Of a DNA stretch of 64,000 nt, positions 48,293-59,816 are shown piece by piece. How positions within the stretch are numbered: the first letter of the stretch is position 1; every line of letters starts with the position of its first letter. Source of the DNA: Galaxea fascicularis (Eukaryota; Cnidaria; Anthozoa; Scleractinia; Euphylliidae); the NCBI GenBank assembly GCA_948470475.1, contig OX419344.1, positions 24,146,725 through 24,210,724 of the forward strand, in the 5' to 3' direction. The position numbers and the translations under genes are program-made. The notes beneath the pieces are model-generated. The model was given only the letters and a program-made list of their open reading frames with translations, did not search any database and had not been told where the DNA came from.

Positions 48293-51200
48293 ATGAAGAG
48301 GACTAATCCAGATTATTCCACAACCGTTGTAGAGGAAAACTCTGTGGAGACAGTCGATTATGGCACCCAAAGCCAACCGGTTTTAAAACTCAAGCGAAGT
48401 AGACAAGCTGTTGATGCTTCGAAAAGGCTTGCTTTTGAGCTTTCCCAGTACTCAACGCAGCAAGAAATCCTCCAAACTCTTGTAGACCTTGAAAAAGAGC
48501 TTCCTTTAGAGTCTTTAGAAGTTGCTGAATTCGTGATTCGAACTTTGTGGGAGAGGTTTTATGAGACCGTAGATACTGCTGTGAGGGTCAAAGTAGTTTC
48601 TTTGATTGCAAGTGTTGGGAGTTTCCAAGGGGTGAATATTCAAGCGCTTGTTGATGATTTGATCAATCTTTTGAATGCAGACGGCGAAAACAGGAACGTA
48701 GGTAAGGCCATACAAACGTTCACATATTTGTATGTTGTGTTTTGGCGTACGGATGGGGGGTTGGGGCGAGGGTTGTTGGGTCATTATGCAGATTTTCCTT
48801 CTCCAAACATTTTCTGCAACAAAAGTATTTCACTGTAGAATACAACTAAGGAATAGCTGTGGCTAAATGTTGGGAGTAATGCACCTGTCAAAGTTTAGCC
48901 CCAGAGGAGGGGGGCTGGTAATCCGGGGGGGGGGGTTCATGTCAAATTCTCAATCCCAAGCTATTCTCGGTAATTTTCAACCTCAAAGCCAGGGTCTTCT
49001 TCGTATTTTCCCCAATGGCAGAATGAGAGCTAGGTTTCAGGCTCTTGCACGACCTGATCAAACATGCCCTTGGGATCTTTTGTTAAATCGCTCACTATTC
49101 CCTTCTCCCCCCAAACATTGACAGCTGCATAACTGCGGAACACCCTGCCACTTTGGACCACCATTGTCTTCTTGTAGCAGGGTCATTTGAAGAATGCGAC
49201 TGATAACAGTGCATGCTATTCACATGCAAATAAGTGGCAGGATACTCTGCATTTTAGCCAAATATTAGTAGAGGAAATGAACTATGGTAATTATTAGATT
49301 AAAAATGAAAACTAGTAGTGAATTTTGAAGTTATGGTCAGGCTTTCAGCCATCTTATTTTCAAGTACAGTTGAACCTCCATTAACGGCCACCTCTCTACA
49401 ACAGTCATCTCTGTATAATGGCCATTTATTTTTGTCCTGGCGAACAGTCCATACATTTGCTCTTATTTTAACCTCTCTTCAACGGCCACCTCTCCACAAC
49501 GTTAACGGCCACTAAGAGTGTCCCAACTGCCAAAATAACTTCTCAATAATGGCCAGTTAATAGATGACAGTGTATCACAAAAGGTCATGTTGACAGGAAG
49601 AACAAAGTCGGACACTACTCAAGGAGTGGCCAATTTAAGCACCAAAGACATCACTGTTGTGGAAGACGAAGCTGATGCAAACTGATGTACTTATGTTTAG
49701 CTTGTTTTGTTTTATTATTTTTCTTCTGAACATTAAGCTTTTATTTTTGGTCATTGATATGTATTTTGATTGTGTTACATATTTATATGCTATATACACG
49801 GTGTTCATTAGGCATCAGAGATCGGAGAATTCTCCTGCTATTGTGTGGAATTCTCCAGCTAAATTTCAATGGCCTGTAGCAGCCTTGAAGGTAGTTTTTG
49901 GTCTGAATGGCCAGATTTTCCTGTAACTTTATAGTATCCTCCTGTCATATTACACCCCGCCCTCACCATAACGGCCACTTCTTCACAACAGCCACTTTCC
50001 CCTGTCCCCAGGGTTGCCATTTTGGCGAGGTTCGACTGTAGTCTTTCCCCTGAAAAGAAACAATAATTTTTGCACGATGTGGGGACAGATACAATATTTA
50101 CTGGACCTTTTTGACTGTCTAGGAATTGAGTCAACAAGTATTTATTTTTTTTAGAATCTCACAAAGTATGTGCACAGATATTTCATTCTCTGATGCATCT
50201 TGGCAAGCTCTTTAGTGGGGAGGTATGAAAGCTTTTTTTTATAATAAGGAATATTTTTTTCTCAATGTGGTCTGTGCAGATATTAAACCATCTCAATACC
50301 ACTCAGGAGTAATACCCATTGTTAAAATAAAAACCCTAATTTTATTAACAATAATTACATACAAGATTATGAAAGCTAAAAAGAACATTTGAATATTTAC
50401 ATAGTTATTACATTCAATTATTACAATTTCACAATAAAAAAGTGTTCGATAAATAAGTGTTTGATATTAATAATAATAATTAAAAAAAAAGATAAAAACC
50501 TTGAACAATGAGGCGGCCGTGTCATGGTCTGTAACTGCTTTTGTAAATAGCAAAAGTGTTTAACAAAACACAAATTTCAAAATAAGAAAGAGATGTTCGA
50601 TAAACCATGAAGCTATAGTTATATAATAAAAATATATATATATATATATATATGTATAAAAATCATGACCTAGATGTTGGCACGGCATCTATCTAATTCA
50701 AAGTCTGCTTCTTGAACATTACTTCTAGTTGTTCTTTTGACTGTTCTTGACCCTCTAAGACAGAGTAGAGCCGACCTAAGGATGGCAAAGGAGACTTTAG
50801 AACGTATCCAAGAGACGGTGGTGGCGTAGTCCTCTCCTTTCTTCGCTGCGACTAACTCTGCCAGCCTGTCATGGTATCTCTTGCACTCTTCTCCCATGCC
50901 GCCTGTTGTTGTAAAGACTAATGGAGTAAATGTTCCCTGTTCCACGTCCATCACTCTTTGCGTATACAATCGCTTCTTGTCGTTCTCGTGCTGCTTGTAT
51001 ATCTGCTTGAGGTCCAGGTCTCTATAAGAATCAGCGTTGGGGTAACATACTCGTACATCAAAGAACGCTGACCTTTGCCTTTCCCAAAAACCTCTGGCAT
51101 GGATGTCTAGGCGAGCGTCGGGAGCTCTGTTAGCTCCGCTTGGCAGCGACTCTCCCGTGAGCTCCTGAAGGACGGGCTCAATCTCGACATCTTTGCAAAC

Positions 51201-54200
51201 CATGCTGAGCATGTCTGCCTCAAGATCTCTTAGCTCATTATGGCGCTGTATTATAAAGCCGCCCCGCCTACAGACCATGGCATGATCAACATTAAAAACA
51301 TCGCCACACACGCAAACAGATGGCTTGTCGGCGATTTCCCAGTCATATCTGAGCTTTAGAGCGTCTCGAAACTCGCCCATTGTTAATAATAATAATAATG
51401 ACAATTTTTATAGCACCCTATACAAAAGCTCTAAGACATTTTGCAATTATTGTTAACCTCATTACCTAACTAAAACTAGCATTAAGCAAATGAGTCAATT
51501 TAACTAAAATTGTTTCTCAAATGGATGAATGTTTTTGCCTTTTCAAACTTTTGCAACTCACAATAGGTAGAAAGTCATGTATAAACCAAGGAGACTTCAG
51601 AGGTGTTTTTGGTACCATTTGTTAAGCCATGTTGTACATTGTATCATTATAATATAATACGTATTCCAAGGATTTTTAACAGTTGCATTTTCTTTAACCC
51701 AGGCAAAGATTGTGCGACAAATTGAGAAGACTGCTAAAGAGGTATTTTTGTTTACCAGACTTGTAAGTCATATGTGGGTTGAGTTTGGTTGTTGGTTCTC
51801 ATCCTTTTGCCAAGAGGTTATTCTCTGGGTACTGTTGTTTTCCCCTCTTTTCAAAAACCAACATTTCCGAATTCCTATTCGATCCAGAATTCAAGGCTAC
51901 TATTTAAGGATATTTTAATCCAAATGAAGCACATTTGGTAACATGTCTTTTTTTGTAGTATCTTCAAGATTCACACTCTTCAGTGCGATGTCAGTGCCTT
52001 TCCCTGATTGGTCAGCTCTCTCAAGGATTAGACCATTCCAAAGCACTGCCAGGTCCAGGATCAAAGGAAGGGGTACAAAGTTTGTTAGCAAGCTACTCAA
52101 AGGACAGTGACCCCAGAGTTCGAACAAGTGCTTTGCAAGCTTTGGTAGGTTAAGTTGGTTTTTCAGAATTGGTAATTAGGAAATGTTATTCACAATTTCT
52201 GGTATGGAATAGTGTGCTCTGGTCAACTGTGTATCCTGTTGGGACTAGAATAGTATTTTGGATGGACATAAAAGGTATCTGTTTGGCTTTTTGGGGGTTG
52301 GGTTACTGGTAAGGGGTTTTTGGAGCTGATGTTTGCAATGAAACAACAGATATCCTTTAATGAAAACAATATCAACCAACACTAGCTCTTTCAAATGCTT
52401 TTGTAACTAGTCAAATATTTACAAAATAGAGCCTTGGTTGAGTCAATACAGTTCATGCAAACTGTATATGAGCCAGGTTTCTTGTTTGTTCTTATAGCTT
52501 ACTCTGCACAAGAGAGGTCAGACTTTGGACATGGCAGTGTATGATGAGGCTTCCCTGGCTTTGAATGATGACTATGAGGATGTCCGATTGGTGGCCATTA
52601 AGCTCATTTGGGTCTTCAGTCTTGCAGATCCTGAGAGGTTGGTTCAAGCTATAAACCTTTAATAACAGCTGTTATCACCACACAAGGCTGTGCTCTAAGA
52701 AAAGTAGTTGGGAACCCATAACCTCCAAGATCCACAGTACCCAGCATGTATGTTTGGTGCAAAAACCAAAGACAAAAAGAAGTCACCAAGGATCACTGGG
52801 CTCTGCTAGAGAACAGCCTTGCCATATATTGACTGACTCAGGGTTCTCCTTTCATGCCAGTGACTAGTGATTTTCGCGACCTGCAGACAACAAGTTTGCC
52901 TGCAACTTTGATGTCAGCTAAGAAGTGAAGTGAGAGAAAAGTCAATACTATTTTAATTTGCAATTTTGACGCCTATTCTCCTTTCTTCAACTTTAACTCT
53001 GTTTGAAAAGGAAAACCCTGTGACTGAAGTGCAGTTACACAAATCTTGTGACTCTGATGATGATTTCTGTTCATGTTGTCAAAAACACCAAAGTCCACAA
53101 CAGTACTCAAGGCTACTTCTACAATCACTCAGATAAAAAAAATTATTGTTTTCCACTCAGCTGTAGCTATACACTAATATTTCCAATTATTATAATGTCG
53201 AGATGCATGATCAAAGCTTGAAATTAACGGTACCCGTTAACCAACAGTTTGTTATTTTCAATGTTTGGTTACTAAAAATGTGTCCAACTAACCCAACATG
53301 GTTAAGAAAAATTTTCTTACACATTTAAATTATGCTATGGAAATAACCTTTTTACAAATAAATGTTAATTTTTGGAACGGTTGATGTGTTGTTATAAAAT
53401 AGGTGCTTAATTGTCAATACTTTTTAAGGTCACCAGTGCAATTTCAACTACTCTTTAATTTGTTGTAGTTGTTGTAACAAAATTTTCAATATTTGAGATC
53501 TCGAAAGTTGTGAGCTTGGATACCAAACTTTATAATTTGGTTAGTTAAAAAGATGTCTACAAATCCAAAGGGTTAGTGATCCAAAAATTAAACTTTATCC
53601 CTGATGATCAAGTTCTACAAGAACATTATTAATTTTTATTAATTTTTGTCAGGTATGGTAATTGTTTTCAGTTTTAGTCAAAACATTGCACATATAAAAT
53701 TTTCTACCAAAGTAACATTCTACTTATTACTCAGTATGCAGGCTGCTTTGCTCTGACAAGAAGATGCATTTTTTTTTAAAACTACATTACTGTTGTTTCT
53801 TCATAGAGTTGTCAAGCTACCTTCATCAGATGATGCTCGCCTCATTGATGATGCTTTTATCAAAATCTGTCACATGGTGAATGATTTGTCGATGAATGTG
53901 CGCAGAAAGGCTGCACAGCTGTTGGGATCACTCCATCTTGTCAGTCCAAAGTTTCTGGAGCAGACTTTGGATAAGAAACTTATGTCTCACCTTAAGGTAA
54001 GTCAAATGATGAGTTATCTTACCGGTAAATACATTTTATAAATACAAGTGCAGAGTAAAACACACTTAGTTGGCCACAACCTAAAGTGAGGAACACGGTA
54101 TTGTATTTTATGCCATGCTGTAGAAAATAGAGCCAACCAGAATCCAGGAAAGCTGTTGTATATTTGTCGGTATTCCACCTAACATTCCCATAATGCACTG

Positions 54201-57200
54201 CATTGATTGTGTAGGGTTATATATTTTCTATGACATGTAGTTTTGCAAAGCTGATCAGGGAAAGCACTTTCATGGTTCCCCAAAATTACGGCTAAGGGAG
54301 TTGAATTATGTCTGAATTTGTTCATGGGTCACCATCGGACACTCACAACTCACTTGCATTGCATAACTAGTATGTATCCATGGCCAAATTCAGACATAAT
54401 TCTACTCCCTAAGTTGGATATTTTGGGGAACCATGGAAGTGCTTTAGCTGATCACTGTAAGCTTTGTAATAATGTACCCAATATTCTCAATCAAGAAAAT
54501 TTCTTATTTGCTTCTTTAGCAGTTGTAATAGTTCACCACGTTAAATTTGCCTGATTACTTAGCGACTTTAATTCTTGCATGTTCAGAGAAGAAAAACTGA
54601 GCATGAGAAGAGGAAGGAGATTCATGCAGCAGGTGGAACAGATGAGGGTTGGAGCACTGGCAGAACATGGGGGGACAAAGCACCTGAAGCTGAACTGGAT
54701 CCTGAGGATGTCAGTCTCATGAGCAGTGGTGCGTGTGGAGCATTTGTTCATGGTCTGGAGGATGAATTCCTGGAGGTGCGCACTGCTGCTGTGGACTCAC
54801 TTTGTGAGCTAGCCTATCAGAACGCTCCATTTGCTGTTCTTTCGTTGGATTTCTTGGCGGACATGATGAATGATGAAATTGAAAGTGTGCGATTAAATGC
54901 CATAAACAGTCTGCGTAAAATAAGCCAGCATATTCAGCTACGGGAAGATCAACTAGAGACACTGCTTGGTGTGTTGGAAGATTTCTCCAGTGACACTCGG
55001 GAGGCTGTACGTGAGCTTCTGTGTCACTGCGTGTTATCCACAAGGGCGAGTCTTCATGCTGCCATCCATGCTCTGTTGGGAAATTTGTCAAAATATCCAC
55101 AAGACAGAGAGTCCATTTGGAGGTAAAATTAATAGCTGTGTAAACGCCTGGATATAATAGCTCTTTGACTCATCATCAGAAACCCAGCGATTAGATAATG
55201 TTTCGTGAAGGAAAAGAACAACCTTTCTATTCCTGTCCTCTCAAACTTAGGTAATTGCATCGCATCATACTTGAGTTTCGGATCGGACAAGATCGTTTCT
55301 ATTATTTATCTTTCTTTTTTTTCAATTTTGTTCCGCTCCTTTCTCAGATGTGCCAAGTTTCTGGGTGAGAAGCATCAACATCTAGCTTCATCGCTTGTAC
55401 CGGAGCTGCTCTCCACTCACCCATTTTTTGCCACACCCGAGCCCTCTATTGATGACCCTGCCTATGTAGCCATTCTTATTCTGGTGTTCAATGCCACAGC
55501 CAAGAGCCCCACCATGCTACCTATGTTTCCGGATCACACCGCTCGCCACTATGGGTATTTACGCGACAGCCAGCCTCAATTAGTACCTCATCTCGACATC
55601 GAAGTAGGCGATTTAAACTTGGAAAGAAAAAAGACTGAAGGAGTGGGTGAGCAAATGTTCAACTGTAAATATTTCAAAAGGTCCGCAACAAATCTAACCC
55701 TTCAGTTAGCATTGGGCAGTGATGTTGACAGTGTCTGGTGGAGTCTCTGTATCACTAAACCTCAGTAGGCACAACATGACATAGGAGTGGTTGTCTGGGA
55801 CTTCTTAGTTTTGTACCGCGAATTGGATCCAGCGAGCGATGAAGCCATGAAGGCGGTGAGAAACGAGGCTGCGTTCTCTCCTCCAGTTTGCACAATTTTA
55901 CCGCTTCTTCGCGCTAGTTTTTGAGGCTCACAGTCCACACGATAAAAAAATCTCTATCTTTTCATCCATAGAGTGAAAAGTTAGAACCACTTCATGTGCA
56001 ACATTATGAACACCATTCCAATGGTGATCCTCATTCACAGACTCCAAAACGTTTTGTTGACTTACAATTATAAATTTCTATGGCGCCAATTTTATATGAA
56101 TATATTCAAATGCGCCCTTTTGATTAAATACTTGGGGTGGTTTATTACGTCCCTCGTGGTAACGTGACACATAATTAAATGCGAAGAGTTGTGAGACGGG
56201 ACCTTCGGTTTATCGTCCTTATCCGAGAAGGCCAGAAAGTCTAACCATTTGCAGATGTCATTACAAAGGACGCACTTTCTCCTCATTCATTTAAAGACCA
56301 TGAGTGTTGGTCCGGCCAAGATTTTGAAACCACGACCTCCCAAACGGGAGTCTGGTGCTCTACCGAGTCAACCGCTCGGCGGACTTACTGTTCGAAAAAC
56401 CTTTATAATGTTTGTTTGGTGTTATTGCTTCTGTCTCAAGATTGACTGTTTCCTTTTTCCAGGTGCACAGAGAGCAAAAAGCTTTTTTGAAAGCATCCAG
56501 ATGCGGCTTCAAACTGTCACGTCACGGAACCCCGTCAGAGCACAGCAAGGACTACAAAGAGCTATCCAAGACCTAATTCATGTAAAGAGCATCGATTTGT
56601 GCCTTGCTGCAGACGCGGAGTGTCTTTCGTTGTACCTCCAGTGTCAGCGAATGGTGCTGCAGGCTCAAAATGATAAAATATGGAACGTACCTGCAGCTCT
56701 TTGTACCCATCAAGGGTCGTGCTTACAGTCCGTAGTCGAAAACATCCTCTCAACTTCCTATCGCATTGAACACACTTTCTTGGGTTTGAGTCCCCAACAA
56801 ATCTTCCTGCTTCGGCAGTTACGGCTTATCGCGCACGCTTTACAAATTCTTGTCACGCAACGTTATAGCAGCGCGCGTGACAGGAGCTTAAACTCCATGC
56901 TTCAAGTGTGGGAATCATTTCTGATGAGGATCAAAACATTTTCAAACTTTATCAACGTAGAGAACATCAACACGGATGCTTTCTGCGCAGCTGTGGTGTC
57001 TTTTCCTAGTTTCTTCGAATCAAACATCACAAACCCGTCGGGTGTGATGGATTACATTCACTCAATAATGCTTTCTCATCAAGTTCCATCGCTGCAGTTG
57101 ACCACAAGTTTGCGCCAAGCATCTGCTGTGTTAAATGAACCCCGCGGTGGCTCGGACAACCCGCTCTGTTTCTCTGCTGGGCTAACATTGGGCATCAATG

Positions 57201-58126
57201 TTGAAGCAATGTTGGAGAGCGTGGCAGATACAAGTAAAGTCAGGGTACAGGTGCGCATAGCGTTTGAGGCTTCAGTTTGTTTTCTCTGAGTTTAATGAAG
57301 TAAACACTCTGCTTGCATCAGCAACTGTTGCACTTCTTATGCTTATCTCCTTATGCTCTGCGCGAAAATCGAAATAACTAACAGTCAAAATTTAGCTTTT
57401 TGTGTTACTTTATGAACGCTAAATCGATTCACTCACTATGTTGTATAGATTTCTTTGTGAGGATTTAAGAGCTGACCACACATTTGATGCATTTGTCAGG
57501 TGGTGTTTCCTGATTTAAGCTGTCACTGGTTCATTCCCAGACGCGACGACCTTCACGAAACATCGCCGCTAAAGCATCGACTCTCTACCACGGTCATCTT
57601 ATCACACTCTGGATGGTCTGGTAAGTCATCTTATTGTTCTCCCTTTGCTGACTTACCCCTCCCCTTCTCCGTCAATAGGCTTATTTTGAGTGCCATTATC
57701 TATCGCGCCGCACACGTCAATTGCCTTTATAGTATGATACCCTGCCGTGCAGTAAAGGTGGTCAGTGGTAGATATTTGTAATTCTCCCGTGTAAAACTGA
57801 CAGGTGACAAGTCAAGCTATAATTTGAAAGTAGTTTCTAAGTGCTTGTCAACCAATTTCTCGTTGTTTATGGTATGGGGTCATTAGATTAATCAAAGGTC
57901 TTCTATTCTAGAGCCAGGACTGATCGAGGTCTCATTGGTTCTCAAATACACCTCTGATATTGACGAGGACACAGTATTGAGCCTTGGATCTCATACAGTC
58001 AGTGGTACAGATCAAGAACCCAAGAGTGTGAAGAAAACCAAGAACAGCACGGACAGTCTGATCGATGGTGTTATAAACCTCTGTTCACCAGTACAAGTTT
58101 GCATCCTGCCCAAGGCCACTCGATGA
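48293..58126 (+). CDS. INTS4: Integrator complex subunit 4
   Basis: INTS4 is the HEAT-repeat scaffold of the Integrator cleavage module with INTS9 and INTS11, acting in the nucleus on snRNA 3' ends and promoter-proximal transcripts. Exons: 48293-48701, 50155-50222, 51703-51741, 51959-52144, 52498-52637, 53807-53996, 54587-55122, 55348-55646, 56463-57250, 57500-57620, 57912-58126; frame is intact, 996 aa versus about 963 in human. HEAT units are visible ([40 protein letters not shown]). Signature segments are [59 protein letters not shown] and the C-terminal VCILPKATR. The start is the first ATG in frame (MKRTNPDYS). Intron 2 has captured two transposable elements, intron 6 one and intron 8 a SINE. 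Confidence 0.96.
48885..49122. repeat. Possible short inverted-repeat element
   Basis: TGTCAAAGTTTAG at the left is the approximate inverse of CCAAACATTGACA at the right (11 of 13 bases). The interior starts with two G-rich runs. It lies in INTS4 intron 1. No target duplication was identified. Confidence 0.3.
49367..50038. mobile_element. pogo/Tigger-like non-autonomous DNA element
   Basis: This 672-bp segment in INTS4 intron 1 has ends CAGTTGAACCTC and, inverted, CAGTCGAACCTC (11 of 12 bases) and is flanked by TA on both sides (49365-49366, 50039-50040), as for Tc1/mariner-pogo insertions. Repeated subterminal blocks AACGGCCACCTCT..ACAAC occur near both ends. No intact transposase frame remains. 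Confidence 0.75.
50326..51375 (-). mobile_element. 5'-truncated non-LTR retrotransposon with 11-bp target-site duplication
   Basis: The minus strand encodes about 235 contiguous codons of a reverse-transcriptase C-terminal region, ending at the stop at 50670. Motifs are [78 protein letters not shown] and [15 protein letters not shown] Cys-rich knuckle with DHAMVC and GGF..RHNE is typical of C-termini of retroelement polyproteins in cnidarian genomes. A 3' UTR with a (TA)n stretch follows, then the insertion end. The sequence CCCATTGTTAA occurs exactly at 50315-50325 and 51376-51386, flanking the element. It lies antisense in INTS4 intron 2. The upstream pol domains are missing. Confidence 0.85.
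54258..54445. mobile_element. Fold-back MITE with 8-9-bp target-site duplication
   Basis: This 188-bp element in INTS4 intron 6 is almost entirely a long inverted repeat. AAGCACTTTCATGGTTCCCC and GAATTATGTCTGAATTT on the left are mirrored on the right by GGGGAACCATGGAAGTGCTT and AAATTCAGACATAATTC. The flanks carry exact copies of AGCTGATCA at 54249-54257 and 54446-54454. A hAT- or Mutator-type origin fits the duplication length. Confidence 0.8.
56175..56393 (-). mobile_element. tRNA-derived SINE, family B
   Basis: Read on the minus strand: CCGAGCGGTTGACTCGGTAG (A-box-like region), GAGCACCAGACTCCCG, GTGGTTTCAAAATC (B-box-like), then a body with TTTCTGGCCTTCTCGGATAA and GTCCCGTCTCACAACTC. A partial copy is at 14450-14535. 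It ends about 70 bp before INTS4 exon 9. Confidence 0.7.
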
Positions 58127-58742
58127 GAGTGGGCATACTGTACAGTCGGGGTAGGGGTGAGGTGCATTTCCCTTACCAGGTCTATTGAGAGTAGAGAAAT
58201 TTCGATGGGAATGCATGCATCATCGTTAGCCACAGGGAAGGTGGCAGCCTGGCATATGTGAGTTGAAAATTAATAGAAAACTGCGACCTTCACGCTTGAT
58301 CGCGAGAAAAAGCAAGTCGCACTCATTGTGTGAAGTCGCGCCAGTACTTTGGACGTTTAATACAGAAATCAAACCCTCAAGGCACTCGAAAGGCACACCG
58401 TTTGCGCTTTTCTTTTTATTTGCCTTTATCAAAGACAAGTGACATGAAAAGAAACTTGTGGCTTTCACTTACGAAATCCTTTGCTCTAAGCCAACATGCA
58501 GTTACGCATTCCGTAATATATCTTGACGGCAATATCTTAGCATGTCTGCGCGTTTAATATATCAACAGTTTAAACATCTCCGTCCAACCGCTTACACAAC
58601 CAGGAAACAAGAACACTAAGGGATTCCAGACGTATTCGAAAAGGCCTCAACGGAAAAGTTTTCACTCGTATTGTACCGCGAGGTAGATCTGGTAGGAAAC
58701 ATCTTTTAACCAACACGTTTTTCTAGTGGACAATGCTTAATG
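58127..58742. other. Convergent INTS4 / CFAP300 intergenic region
   Basis: There are 616 bp between the two stop codons on opposite strands. TTTATT at 58415-58420 gives AATAAA on the minus strand, a possible CFAP300 polyadenylation signal 323 bp after its stop. No canonical AATAAA for INTS4 was noticed in this interval. The two 3' UTRs may overlap. Confidence 0.45.
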
Positions 58743-59781
58743 TTATCTCCAAGAGTGAGTCCACACATACACATGTCTCTTCAGTGGACTTATGCACATA
58801 TAAGCAAATGACTGATCATGTGGCGTATGTGAAGGGTAAACTTGTGAACCATTCTCATCCTGTAAAAGGAAACAAAATATCATTTAATCCTGGTTTGCGC
58901 ATTATAACATTTTTGCTGCCTTGGACATTGTCCTTTAATTTTCAGCGTTTGCCCTACTTGCATAGCCACACTGTCCCAGTTAAGTTCACCCCCATCTCCT
59001 TAATTACTTGCATCTCTTCACTTGATGCGCCCTTAAAACGTTGAGACCCATAAACGTAGCAAAGATAACCAATATTCCAAGAAAGTATGGGTGTTGACCT
59101 GAGTTGACTACTTATCTTCTTTGTGGGCGTGGTGAACCAGTCATTTAAATGCGCTTTTGAAAATATTGCGTCACAGTGGACAATCGTGGAAAATTAAGAA
59201 TCAATTTCCCATCAACTTAAATGACGTTAAAAGATTATTTAAAGCATTGTTCTGCTGTACCTGTGCCGATACTTTAAGCACAACAGATCCAACTTGTAAC
59301 TTCTTTGTCGTAGGGTCTTTGTGAACGCTGCAAAACAAAGATATCCAAACAGGAAGCTTTGACACTAACGAAACACTTCTTCATGTAACGAACAAAAGGA
59401 AGACAGGTGTAGTGCCTGTTCACCAAACGCTCAGCCGAGGCAGGATGGCCGAGTGGTTTAGGGCGCTGGATTTCAATGCGGTGACCCGGGTTCAAATCCC
59501 GCTCTGGCCACTAGCTGGAGTTGTTCTGGGTTCGTGCGTGGTTCAACACCTCCGTCATCCTTGTAAATAGCCAACTGGTCTGCCTCCCGCTAGTTGGGAT
59601 TCTTAACTCTGTTGTGTTCATTTGTATTTGTTTCATTGGCCCTGAAAAGCCCCTATAGGGGGGTGGTCAATTAACAATTTATTATTTACCTAAGACTGGG
59701 AACTCCCCTATATAACGGAAATGGGCAAGAAGTAAGGACTGTCACAAGCGTGCAGACACATCCAGTATGAGTAAAGGGTGA

Positions 59782-59816
<35 letters not shown>

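Noticed and set aside
59446..59512. Possible functional Leu/Ser tRNA gene
   Set aside because: The anticodon arm is poor, there is no terminator-like T run directly after it, and a conserved-looking SINE body follows. Called as a SINE head.
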